From Burkholderia sp. BCC1644 (GTDB lineage Bacteria > Pseudomonadota > Gammaproteobacteria > Burkholderiales > Burkholderiaceae): a stretch of 64,000 nucleotides of DNA. The stretch covers positions 414,011 to 478,010 of the forward strand of contig NZ_CADFEI010000005.1 in NCBI RefSeq assembly GCF_902833225.1, in the 5' to 3' direction. This document shows positions 10,507 through 17,392 of the stretch, in pieces. Numbering within the stretch: position 1 is the first letter of the stretch; every line of letters starts with the position of its first letter. The position numbers and the translations under genes are program-made. Below the pieces are notes generated by a model that saw only the letters and a list, made by a program, of their open reading frames with translations, searched no databases and was not told where the DNA came from.

Positions 10507-10531
10507 AATCTTGACGATTTTGGTCAAGTAT
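10507..10531 (-). promoter_or_regulatory. IscR type 1 box, proximal copy
   Basis: On the minus strand this 25-mer begins ATACTTGACC and ends CGTCAAGATT. It matches the type 1 pattern ATA-C-TTGACY-N-GTCAA recognised by [2Fe-2S]-IscR in gammaproteobacteria. It covers and follows the iscR -10 box. Confidence 0.75.
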
Positions 10532-10554
10532 AAATATTTGACGTTTTTAGTCAA
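10527..10554 (-). promoter_or_regulatory. iscR operon sigma-70 promoter
   Basis: On the minus strand TTGACT (10549-10554) is separated by 16 bases from TATACT (10527-10532). The promoter lies 38 bases before the iscR start and is overlapped by both IscR boxes. Confidence 0.8.
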
Positions 10555-10558
10555 GTAT
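10534..10558 (-). promoter_or_regulatory. IscR type 1 box, distal copy
   Basis: The minus-strand 25-mer starts ATACTTGACT and ends ACGTCAAATAT. It is a close match to the type 1 IscR consensus and covers the -35 box. Its centre is 27 bases from the centre of the proximal box, so both dimers would lie near the same DNA face. Confidence 0.78.
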
Positions 10559-10603
10559 CCATGTCTTTGAAAGGGTATTCGCAGACCGCTGAATACCGTG
10601 CGA

Positions 10604-11086
10604 TTAGCGCGCCGTACGGGCCCGGAGCGTCTCCAGCAGGCCCGCGCACGCGCGTTCGACCTGATCGAGTACCTGTTCGAACCCCTGCGCGCCGCCGAAA
10701 TACGGATCGGCCACTTCGGTTTCGGTCGAGCCCGGCGCGAATTCCATCAGCAGGCGCACCTTGTCGCGATGCTGCGGCGGGCAGCGCCGTTGCAATTCCG
10801 CGAGATTCGCCTCGTCCATCGCGAGCAGCAGGTCGAAGCGCTCGAAATCTCCCGCGCTCACCTGCCGCGCGCGCAGCGCCGACAGGTCGTAGCCGCGGCT
10901 GCGGGCGGCTGCCTGCGCCCGCGTATCGGGCGGCTCGCCAACATGCCAGTCGCCGGTGCCGGCCGAATCGATCGCGATCCGGTCGGCCAGCGCGGCCGCG
11001 TCGACCTGATGACGCATCACGCCTTCCGCGGTGGGCGAACGGCAGATGTTGCCGAGACAGACGAAACAGATCGCAACGCGGGTCAT
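10604..11086 (-). CDS. low-molecular-weight protein-tyrosine phosphatase
   Basis: A 160-residue cytoplasmic phosphatase. The N-terminal P-loop CFVCLGNICRSPTAEG carries the nucleophilic Cys and Arg of the CX5R(S/T) signature. The acid/base Asp lies in the VADPYFGG motif at about residue 130 (DPY, typical of the family). It could be a general LMW-PTP or one that acts on a BY-kinase, but no polysaccharide genes lie nearby, so a specific role cannot be given. It starts 114 bases upstream of iscR on the same strand and probably has its own transcript. Confidence 0.93.
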   Translation of the reverse strand: MTRVAICFVCLGNICRSPTAEGVMRHQVDAAALADRIAIDSAGTGDWHVGEPPDTRAQAAARSRGYDLSALRARQVSAGDFERFDLLLAMDEANLAELQRRCPPQHRDKVRLLMEFAPGSTETEVADPYFGGAQGFEQVLDQVERACAGLLETLRARTAR

Positions 11087-11187
11087 CGCACTATCGGAAC
11101 GTTGCGGCGGACCGCGTGGGAGAAGAGCACGCCATTATACAAAGACGGCCGAAATCGCGCCGCCGCGCAAAGCGACGGCGCCATGCA

Positions 11188-11415
11188 TTACAGCGCCTTC
11201 GGCGCGGCGAGCACGACGTCGCCGGATGCTGCCGGCAGCGGCTTCGCCGCGTCGCCGACCAGCCCGAACGACACCGCGCGCGCCAGTTCGGCAGACGCCT
11301 GGTGCACCGCCAGCGGGCCACGCGACGGCGCATCGGCCATCGCATGCAGATAGGCTGCCGCTGCCAGCGGGACGACGATTGCCAGCGGCCAGTACATCGA
11401 TATTGTCTTTCTCAT
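11188..11415 (-). CDS. small membrane-anchored hypothetical protein
   Basis: A 75-residue protein of unknown function. A basic start (MRKTISMYW) leads into a hydrophobic segment of about 15 residues (PLAIVVPLAAAAYLHAM), which may be a signal peptide or single membrane anchor. The rest is Ala-rich without a recognisable domain. A near-perfect ribosome site AAGGAGG sits 6 bases before ATG 11415, which is the main reason to call this a real gene. It lies between lutB and the phosphatase gene, all on the minus strand. Confidence 0.6.
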   Translation of the reverse strand: MRKTISMYWPLAIVVPLAAAAYLHAMADAPSRGPLAVHQASAELARAVSFGLVGDAAKPLPAASGDVVLAAPKAL

Positions 11416-11544
11416 GATGCGGACCTCCTTGACCTCGTACCCCGGAACCCAATTCCGGGGACTACAGACAGGATTCTATAGATCGCATCTATCGAGATAA
11501 ATATGCAAATAGCGAACGCACTGTTGCCGCCCGATGAACAGTCG

Positions 11545-12957
11545 TCAGCCGAGGTGGCTTTGGGACGCCGCGTACAGTTCGCGGAACGTGCGCCCGGTCG
11601 GTGTCGGCATGTCGCGCGTATCCATCCAGCCGGCCATCATCGGCAGGCGCCGCAGCGTGCCGCCGCTGCCGCCGAGCCGCTCGAGGACGCGCACCGCGAG
11701 CTTGGTCGTCAGCGCGTACAGCATCGGCCGCCGCGCGAAGAAGCCCCATGCGGCGAGCGCCGCCCGCTCGCGCCACGGCCGCAGGTGCCGCTCGACCTGC
11801 TTCTCGCGCAGCGTGCGCAGCAGGTGCGACAACGGAATGCCGGCCGGACACACGCTGTCGCATTCGCCGCATAGCGTCGCGGCCTGCGGCAGGTCGAGCG
11901 TGCGGTCGAGCCCGACGTAGCTCGGCGTCAGCACCGATCCCATCGGCCCCGGATAGACCCAGCCGTACGCGTGGCCGCCAACCTTCTGATACACCGGGCA
12001 GTGGTTCATGCACGCGCCGCAGCGGATGCAGCGCAGCATCTCCTGGAATTCGCCGCCGATCAGGCCCGTGCGGCCGCCGTCGACCAGCACGACGTAGTTG
12101 TGCTCCGGGCCGTCCTCGTCGCCCGGCCCGCGCGGCCCCGTCAGCAGCGAGAAATAGTTCGACGTCTTCTGTCCGGTCGCCGAACGCGGCAGCAGGCGCA
12201 TCGCGGTCACGAGGTCCTCGAGCGTCGGCAGCACCTTCTCGATGCCCGTCACCGCCACGTGCACGCGCGGCATCACCGTGCACATGCCCTCGTTCCCCTC
12301 GTTCGTCACGATCGCGACCGAGCCCGTCTCGGCGATCACGAAGTTGCCGCCCGTGACGCCCATGTCGGCCGACATGAAATGCGGGCGCAGCACCTCGCGC
12401 GCCTCGCGCGTCATGTCCGGAATCTCGGTGAGCCGCTCGCGGTGGTGTGTGCGCGCGAACAGGTCGGCGATCTCGTCCTTGTCCTTGTGCACGACGGGCG
12501 CAATGATGTGGCTCGGCGGCTCGTTGTCGTTGATCTGCAGGATGTATTCGCCGAGGTCCGTCTCGATCGACTGCACGCCCATCTCCGCGAGCACCGCGTT
12601 CAGGCGCATCTCCTCGGACACCATCGACTTGGTCTTGATGACCTTCTTCACGTCGTGCCGGCGCGCGATGTCGGCGACGAGCCGCGCGGCATCCGCGGTC
12701 GTTTCGGCGAACAGCACCGTCGTGCCGCGCCGCGTCGCCTCGCGCTCGAACGCTTCGAGCCACACGTCGAGGTTCTCCAGCGCGCGGTTGCGGCGCGCCT
12801 TGAGCGCGGCGCGCGTGGCCGGGAAGTCGATCGCGGTCATCGCGTCGGCGCGCGCGGACACGAACTTCGTCGACAGCTTCTTCAGGTTCTGCTGCAGGCG
12901 CTGGTCGGCCAGCTTCTGGCCGGCGCGCGCCTTGAAATGCATCGATTGGACTTGCAT
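11545..12957 (-). CDS. lutB: LutB/LldF-family iron-sulfur protein
   Basis: A 470-residue protein of the L-lactate oxidation complex family (LutB/YkgF). The N-terminal LUD domain spans about residues 70-290 (GVQSIETDLGEYILQIND, VTGGNFVIAETGS). The C-terminal ferredoxin part carries two cluster motifs, CIRCGACMNHCPVYQ near 315 and CGECDSVCPAGIPLSH near 365. With LutA and LutC such proteins oxidise L-lactate to pyruvate. It lies 34 bases after lutA. No lutC is seen on either side. No clear Shine-Dalgarno sequence precedes ATG 12957, and a second ATG five codons later is also possible. Confidence 0.9.
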   Translation of the reverse strand: MQVQSMHFKARAGQKLADQRLQQNLKKLSTKFVSARADAMTAIDFPATRAALKARRNRALENLDVWLEAFEREATRRGTTVLFAETTADAARLVADIARRHDVKKVIKTKSMVSEEMRLNAVLAEMGVQSIETDLGEYILQINDNEPPSHIIAPVVHKDKDEIADLFARTHHRERLTEIPDMTREAREVLRPHFMSADMGVTGGNFVIAETGSVAIVTNEGNEGMCTVMPRVHVAVTGIEKVLPTLEDLVTAMRLLPRSATGQKTSNYFSLLTGPRGPGDEDGPEHNYVVLVDGGRTGLIGGEFQEMLRCIRCGACMNHCPVYQKVGGHAYGWVYPGPMGSVLTPSYVGLDRTLDLPQAATLCGECDSVCPAGIPLSHLLRTLREKQVERHLRPWRERAALAAWGFFARRPMLYALTTKLAVRVLERLGGSGGTLRRLPMMAGWMDTRDMPTPTGRTFRELYAASQSHLG

Positions 12958-12991
12958 CGCGGTATCGGGAAAAAGTGAGCGGAACCGGGCG

Positions 12992-13714
12992 TCAGACGTC
13001 GCCCGCCAGCACCTGCGCGACGTGCAGCACGCGCGTGTCGCGGTCGCCGGTGCGGCGCAACCGCCCTTCGATGTTCAGCATGCAACCGAGATCGCCGAGC
13101 ACGACGGCGTCCGTGCCCGATGCGCGCACGTTCGCGCACTTCTCGTCCGCGATGGCCGCCGAGATGTCGCCGTACTTGATCGCGAACGTGCCGCCGAAGC
13201 CGCAGCAGTGCTCGCAGTCCTTCATTTCGGTGACCGCGACGCCGCGCTGCGCGAGCAGCGCGCGCGGCTGCGCCTTCACGCCGAGTTCGCGCAGACCCGA
13301 GCACGAATCGTGATAGGTGACGGGCCCGGTGAATTCGCCCGGCGCGAGCGACACCTTCGCGACGTTCGCGAGGAAATCGGTCAGTTCGTAGACTTTCTGC
13401 TGGAACCGCGTGTAGCGCCCCATCAGTTCGGGGTCGTCGCGGAACAGGTCGCCGTAGTGCGCGCGGATCATCCCGCCACACGAACCCGACGGCGCGACGA
13501 CGTAATCGAACTGCTCGAACTCGCGCAGCGTCTTTTCGGCGAGATCGCGCGCCAGCGCGCGGTCGCCCGAGTTGTAGGCCGGCTGGCCGCAGCAGGTTTG
13601 CGCGGGCGGCACGATCACCTCGTAGCCGGCGTCGCGAATCAGCTTGAGCGCCGAGAAACCGATTTCGGGGCGCATCAGATCGACCAGGCAGGTCACGAAC
13701 AAACCGACTCGCAT
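12992..13714 (-). CDS. lutA: LutA/YkgE-family CCG-domain protein
   Basis: A 240-residue protein with two cysteine-rich CCG domains, as in LutA, GlpC and heterodisulfide reductase subunits. The motifs are PAQTCCGQPAYN near residue 40 and KDCEHCCGFGGTFAIKYG near 170, with DSCSGLREL between them. It is expected to bind an unusual Fe-S cluster and take part in L-lactate or related hydroxy-acid oxidation with LutB. AAGGAG lies 7 bases before ATG 13714. It is divergent from an iclR-type gene that probably controls it. Confidence 0.9.
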   Translation of the reverse strand: MRVGLFVTCLVDLMRPEIGFSALKLIRDAGYEVIVPPAQTCCGQPAYNSGDRALARDLAEKTLREFEQFDYVVAPSGSCGGMIRAHYGDLFRDDPELMGRYTRFQQKVYELTDFLANVAKVSLAPGEFTGPVTYHDSCSGLRELGVKAQPRALLAQRGVAVTEMKDCEHCCGFGGTFAIKYGDISAAIADEKCANVRASGTDAVVLGDLGCMLNIEGRLRRTGDRDTRVLHVAQVLAGDV

Positions 13715-13825
13715 ACGTGCTCCTTCGAGAAAACGGCTCTCATTATCCGCCGTTTGGCCGGCAAGACCAACGCCGGCTCGCAGGCAAGCCCGCCGCGCGC
13801 GAAACGAGGACTTCCTCGAACGGCG

Positions 13826-13854
13826 TTCGCTTTTTTCACAATACGAGATACAAT
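13826..13854 (+). promoter_or_regulatory. possible promoter of the IclR-family gene
   Basis: TACAAT (13849-13854) lies 44 bases before the start codon. The -35 candidate TTCGCT is 17 bases upstream but matches the consensus at only three positions. Confidence 0.35.
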
Positions 13855-13868
13855 CGTTGCAACACCGC

Positions 13869-13880
13869 TTGACGCGTCAA
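13869..13880. promoter_or_regulatory. perfect 12-bp palindrome, candidate operator
   Basis: TTGACGCGTCAA is its own reverse complement and ends 18 bases before the IclR-family start codon. Its position in the lutA-iclR divergent region suggests an autoregulatory operator. No protein has been assigned from sequence alone. Confidence 0.45.
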
Positions 13881-13897
13881 CCGATTTCTCCCCCGAC

Positions 13898-14707
13898 ATG
13901 AGCCAACCCATCCCGGATTCAAAAACGTCGATCCAGGTGATCGAACGCATGATGCGGCTGCTGGACGCGCTCGCCGCGCACAGTGATCCTGTCAGCCTGA
14001 AGGAACTGGCGCAGCGCACGGAGCTGCACCCGTCGACCGCGCACCGCATCCTCAACGACATGGTGACCTGCCGCCTCGTCGATCGCTCCGATCCCGGCAC
14101 CTACCGCCTCGGCATGCGGCTGCTGGAGCTCGGCAACCTCGTGAAGGCGCGCCTGTCGGTGCGCGACGCGGCGCTGATGCCGATGCGCGAGCTGCACCGC
14201 CTCACCGGGCAGACCGTCAACCTGTCGGTGCGCCAGGGCGACGAGATCGTCTACATCGAGCGCGCGTATTCCGAGCGATCGGGGATGCAGGTCGTCCGCG
14301 CGATCGGCGGCCGTGCGCCGCTGCACCTCACGTCGGTCGGCAAGCTGTTCCTCGCGGCCGACGAAACGTCGCGGGTGCGCGCCTACGCGACGCGCACGGG
14401 CTTGTCGGGCCATACGCAGAACAGCATCACCGACATCGCGAAGCTCGAGCGCGAACTGACGATCGTCCGCCAGCAATCGTGCGCGCGCGACAACGAGGAA
14501 CTGGAGCTCGGCGTGCGCTGTATCGCGGCCGGCATCTACGACGATTCGGGCAAGCTCGTCGCGGGCCTGTCGCTGTCGGCGCCGGCCGACCGCCTGCAGG
14601 ACGCGTGGCTCGGCCAGTTGAGCCGCACGGCGCTCACCATCTCGGAATCGCTCGGCTACCGGCCGGCGCCCTCGAAGGACATCGACGGGCTGCAGCGGCA
14701 GGCGTAA
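13898..14707 (+). CDS. IclR-family transcriptional regulator
   Basis: A 269-residue regulator. The N-terminal winged helix covers about residues 12-75 (IQVIERMMRLLDALA, LKELAQRTELHPSTAHRIL). The C-terminal IclR effector domain follows, with GGRAPLHLTSVGKLFLA near 145 and ELELGVRCIAAGIYD near 205. ATG 13898 gives the standard length; longer frames run into lutA on the other strand. It is divergently placed from lutAB, so control of those genes by lactate or another hydroxy acid is the simplest inference. A 12-bp palindrome lies in front of it. Confidence 0.9.
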   Translation: MSQPIPDSKTSIQVIERMMRLLDALAAHSDPVSLKELAQRTELHPSTAHRILNDMVTCRLVDRSDPGTYRLGMRLLELGNLVKARLSVRDAALMPMRELHRLTGQTVNLSVRQGDEIVYIERAYSERSGMQVVRAIGGRAPLHLTSVGKLFLAADETSRVRAYATRTGLSGHTQNSITDIAKLERELTIVRQQSCARDNEELELGVRCIAAGIYDDSGKLVAGLSLSAPADRLQDAWLGQLSRTALTISESLGYRPAPSKDIDGLQRQA

Positions 14708-14749
14708 GCCGCCCTCGCCGGCCTCGGTGCCGGTTCCGCCGGACAAAAA

Positions 14750-14776
14750 AAAGCCCCGCGATTGCGGGGCTTTCTT
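14750..14776. terminator. bidirectional terminator between iclR-type gene and pbpG
   Basis: A 10-bp stem AAAGCCCCGC/GCGGGGCTTT has a GATT loop, with A-rich DNA before and a T-rich tail after it. The flanking genes converge here. Confidence 0.85.
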
Positions 14777-14795
14777 GTTGGAGCCTGCGGTGCGA

Positions 14796-15965
14796 TCAGG
14801 TCCCGCCGTTCGGCGTATTGGCTGCCGTCAGGCGCTCGCTGCCACCGGCGTCGAGCCAGTTGCGCAGGCGCGATGCGTCGGCGAAGCGCGAGTACTTGCC
14901 GAACGAGTCGAGCAGCACCATCACCATCGGCCGGCCATGGATCGTCGCCTGCATCACGAGGCATTCGCCTGCTTCGTTGATGAAGCCCGTCTTCTGCAGG
15001 CCGATGTCCCACGAGCCGTTGCCGCGGATCAGCGCGTTCGTGCTGTTGTACGCGAGATTGCGCTTGCCCGTGTACACCTCGTAGCTGCGATCGGTCGAGA
15101 ACTGGCGGATCATCGGGTACTGATACGCGGCATTGACCATCTTCACGAGGTCACGCGCACTCGACACGTTCGAGCTCGACAGGCCGGTCGAATTCTCGAA
15201 GTGCGTATCGGCCATGCCGAGCGTCTTCGCCTTCGCGTTCATCGCGGCGATGAATGCCGGACGGCCGCCCGGGTAGTAACGCGACAGCGCGGCAGCCGCG
15301 CGGTTTTCCGACGCCATCAGCGCGATGTGCAGCATGTCCTCGCGCGACAGCACCGAGCCGACCGACAGGCGCGAGCCCGTGCCCTTCTCGTAGTCGCGGT
15401 CTTCGTCGGTGACTTCGATCTGATCGGTCATCGGCGCCTTCGCGTCGAGCACGACCATCGCCGTCATCAGCTTCGAGATCGACGCGATCGGCACGACGGC
15501 GTGCGAATTCTTGTCGAACAGCGGCTCGCCGGAATTCTGGTCGACGACGTACGCGACGCTCGAGCGCAGCGCGAGCGCGTCGGGCGTGTCGTGCAGGCCG
15601 AACGCCTGGCCGACCGTCGGCCGGCGCGGCTGGAACGCGACCTTGCGGACCGCGCCGCGATGGCCGCCATGCAGGTTGTTCGCCGCGAGCGTCACGCGCT
15701 TTCGCGACGCCTTCGCGCGCGGCGCATCGGCCGCAGCGACCTTGGCGGATTTGTCGGACGTCGCCTTTGCCGACTTCTTCTTCGCTGACGAAGCAGGAGC
15801 GACGGCCTTTTTCTTGGCGGCTTGTTGGGTCTTCGCGGTAGCGGCAAAGGCGTCAGCAGGCGCGACGGACGCGGTGGTCGCCAGCAAGGCGACTGCGACC
15901 GACACAGCCGTGCCGAGCGTCATGCTCTGCAACAATCTGCGCGGTGAAAACGATTCGGCTTTCAT
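14796..15965 (-). CDS. pbpG: D-alanyl-D-alanine endopeptidase (penicillin-binding protein 7)
   Basis: A 389-residue periplasmic serine peptidase that cleaves cross-links in peptidoglycan. A signal peptide spans about residues 1-41, ending near PADAFAAT. A Lys/Ala-rich linker (about 45-95) precedes the S11 peptidase domain. Catalytic motifs are SISK at 162-165, SEN at 219-221 (MASENRAAAALS) and KTG in LQKTGFINEAG near 330. I start at ATG 15965 (MKAESFSPRR) because the longer reading needs TTG at 16001. The N-terminal basic linker is longer than in the E. coli protein. A promoter is seen upstream at 16029-16057. Confidence 0.92.
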   Translation of the reverse strand: MKAESFSPRRLLQSMTLGTAVSVAVALLATTASVAPADAFAATAKTQQAAKKKAVAPASSAKKKSAKATSDKSAKVAAADAPRAKASRKRVTLAANNLHGGHRGAVRKVAFQPRRPTVGQAFGLHDTPDALALRSSVAYVVDQNSGEPLFDKNSHAVVPIASISKLMTAMVVLDAKAPMTDQIEVTDEDRDYEKGTGSRLSVGSVLSREDMLHIALMASENRAAAALSRYYPGGRPAFIAAMNAKAKTLGMADTHFENSTGLSSSNVSSARDLVKMVNAAYQYPMIRQFSTDRSYEVYTGKRNLAYNSTNALIRGNGSWDIGLQKTGFINEAGECLVMQATIHGRPMVMVLLDSFGKYSRFADASRLRNWLDAGGSERLTAANTPNGGT

Positions 15966-16028
15966 TGGGGTCTGGACAAAGCGGGCGGGAGGTTTCCGCA
16001 AGTGTAGTTAAAGCTGAAAAAAAGAGCA

Positions 16029-16057
16029 ATATTAGGCACTTACCGATCGTCGTTAAA
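16029..16057 (-). promoter_or_regulatory. probable pbpG promoter
   Basis: On the minus strand TTTAAC (16052-16057), a 17-base spacer and TAATAT (16029-16034) lie 64 bases before the pbpG start. The -35 match is weak. Confidence 0.4.
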
Positions 16058-16468
16058 CCGGAATGTAAGGGTCGGTCAACCTCAGACCAATTGACCCTCC
16101 CGCTCCCATCGAAAAAACTCATGGGTGCACTGCCCGACAGCGCCCGTCTCCCGATTACCACACGGTTAATTGAGATAACGTCACTTTGGAGGCGATTTAA
16201 AGCGGGGAAACTACGTATCCGGTGCTCGGCGTGCCAAGGGCGCCGGTCTCGACCGTGGCGGCGGCACGTCGCCACGGCACGCGCATCGAAACAGCGCGTT
16301 TTTCGACAGGAACAGAAGGATAACGTTCCATGGGCCTGTCAGGTTTACCTGTGCATGATCATGGTGCGCCACGCTTGCCCCGCGGTCGTGCGCACCATCT
16401 GGGATCGCGCATGAAACCGATTCCGGACGGCCACGATAACTCGTTGTTTTATCGATAATTTGTCGCGA

Positions 16469-16483
16469 TTGTGCAACGCACAA
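16469..16483. promoter_or_regulatory. TTGTGC-N3-GCACAA palindrome, candidate PhaR operator
   Basis: Six-base inverted arms with a 3-base centre lie 7 bases upstream of the phasin -35 box. The sequence TTGTGCAACGC recurs in inverted form at 16532-16542, just past the -10 box. PhaR repressors of betaproteobacterial phasin genes bind TGC-rich inverted sites, so this is a reasonable candidate. Confidence 0.5.
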
Positions 16484-16490
16484 AAAATAC

Positions 16491-16518
16491 TTGACATCCG
16501 TTTTCTCTGCCCTAAAAT
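16491..16518 (+). promoter_or_regulatory. phasin gene sigma-70 promoter
   Basis: TTGACA (16491-16496) is a perfect -35 box, followed after 16 bases by TAAAAT (16513-16518). It lies 100 bases before the phasin start codon. Confidence 0.82.
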
Positions 16519-16531
16519 ACGCCTCATTGCT

Positions 16532-16542
16532 GCGTTGCACAA
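16532..16542. promoter_or_regulatory. second, inverted copy of the phasin-promoter motif
   Basis: GCGTTGCACAA is the exact reverse complement of TTGTGCAACGC at 16469-16479. The two copies flank the promoter, which suggests looping or double occupancy by a repressor. Confidence 0.45.
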
Positions 16543-16618
16543 AGCACGCGCATCCGAGGTTCCCCGTCGTAGTGCCCCTTACCCTGCGATCGACGCGATC
16601 GCTTTTCAGGAGCTGGAC

Positions 16619-17185
16619 ATGTCCTTGCTGACCCCCGAGCAAATCGCCGCTGCACAGAAAGCCAACCTCGAAAGCCTGTTCGGTCTGACGACCAAGGCAT
16701 TCGAAGGCGTCGAAAAGCTGATCGAACTCAACCTGCAAGTCGTGAAGTCGACGCTGGCCGAAGGCCAGGAAAACGCACAGCGCCTGCTGTCGGTGAAGGA
16801 CGCTCAGGAACTGATCGCACTGCAAGCCAGCCTGTCGCAGCCGGTCGCTGAAAAGGTGCTGTCGTACGGCCGTCACCTGTACGAAATCGCATCGTCGACG
16901 CAAGCCGAGTTCGCGAAGGTTGCCGAAGCGCAATTCGAAGAGCAGAACAAGAAGGTCCAGGCACTCGTCGACAACGTCGCGAAGAACGCCCCGGCCGGTT
17001 CGGAAACGGCTGTCGCCGCGCTGAAGTCGGCACTGAACGCTGCGAACACGACGTACGAAACGGTTCAGAAGGCCACGAAGCAAGCCGTCGAAATCGCTGA
17101 AACGAACTTCAACGCCGCTGCTGCCGTCGCAACGAAGGCTGCAACCGCCGCTGCTGCACGTCGTTCGAGCAAGCCGGCCGCGTAA
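16619..17185 (+). CDS. phasin family protein (polyhydroxyalkanoate granule coat)
   Basis: A 188-residue amphipathic helical protein that coats polyhydroxyalkanoate granules. [20 protein letters not shown] is the typical start, and the phasin core runs through about residue 125 ([38 protein letters not shown]). The Ala/Lys-rich C-terminal tail ends [14 protein letters not shown] lies 6 bases before ATG 16619. The strong promoter, flanking palindromes and frequent use of preferred codons suggest a highly expressed gene repressed until granules form. Whether it is the main phasin (PhaP1) cannot be told here. Confidence 0.93.
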   Translation: MSLLTPEQIAAAQKANLESLFGLTTKAFEGVEKLIELNLQVVKSTLAEGQENAQRLLSVKDAQELIALQASLSQPVAEKVLSYGRHLYEIASSTQAEFAKVAEAQFEEQNKKVQALVDNVAKNAPAGSETAVAALKSALNAANTTYETVQKATKQAVEIAETNFNAAAAVATKAATAAAARRSSKPAA

Positions 17186-17204
17186 GCGTCCCCCGCTCCT
17201 GAAA

Positions 17205-17227
17205 GAGCCGCGCCCAGCGCGGCTTTT
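17205..17227 (+). terminator. phasin gene terminator
   Basis: An 8-bp perfect stem AGCCGCGC/GCGCGGCT with a CCA loop runs into a T-run, 20 bases after the phasin stop codon. Confidence 0.88.
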
Positions 17228-17317
17228 TCGTTTCTGGCGCCGGAACGTGCGCGCACGGCCCGCCACTCGCCTCGTTCGATCAAGCGTTCTGATCGCAGCA
17301 TCGGCCGCAGACAAAAG

Positions 17318-17356
17318 AAAACGCCGCCGCCCGGATTACCCGGGCGGCGGCGTTTT
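17318..17356. terminator. lpdA-side bidirectional terminator
   Basis: A GC-rich stem of 14 bp (17321-17334 with 17340-17353) has A-rich and T-rich flanks. It lies 37 bases beyond the lpdA stop codon and should end the aceE-aceF-lpdA transcript on the minus strand. Confidence 0.88.
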
Positions 17357-17392
17357 TTCGTGGCCGGCGCATGGCCGGCCGTGCCGGTCGCG

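Larger units (their letters stand above)
15966..16618. other. long intergenic region between pbpG and the phasin gene
   Basis: These 653 bases between divergent genes carry no convincing ORF. The ends hold the pbpG promoter (16029-16057) and the phasin promoter with its TGC-type palindromes (16469-16542). The middle (about 16100-16450) has small inverted repeats, such as CAGGT-TT-ACCTG near 16338 and GGTGCGC/GCGCACC around 16360-16400. I cannot assign these a function. A small RNA or other regulated element could be here, but there is no direct evidence. Confidence 0.5.
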
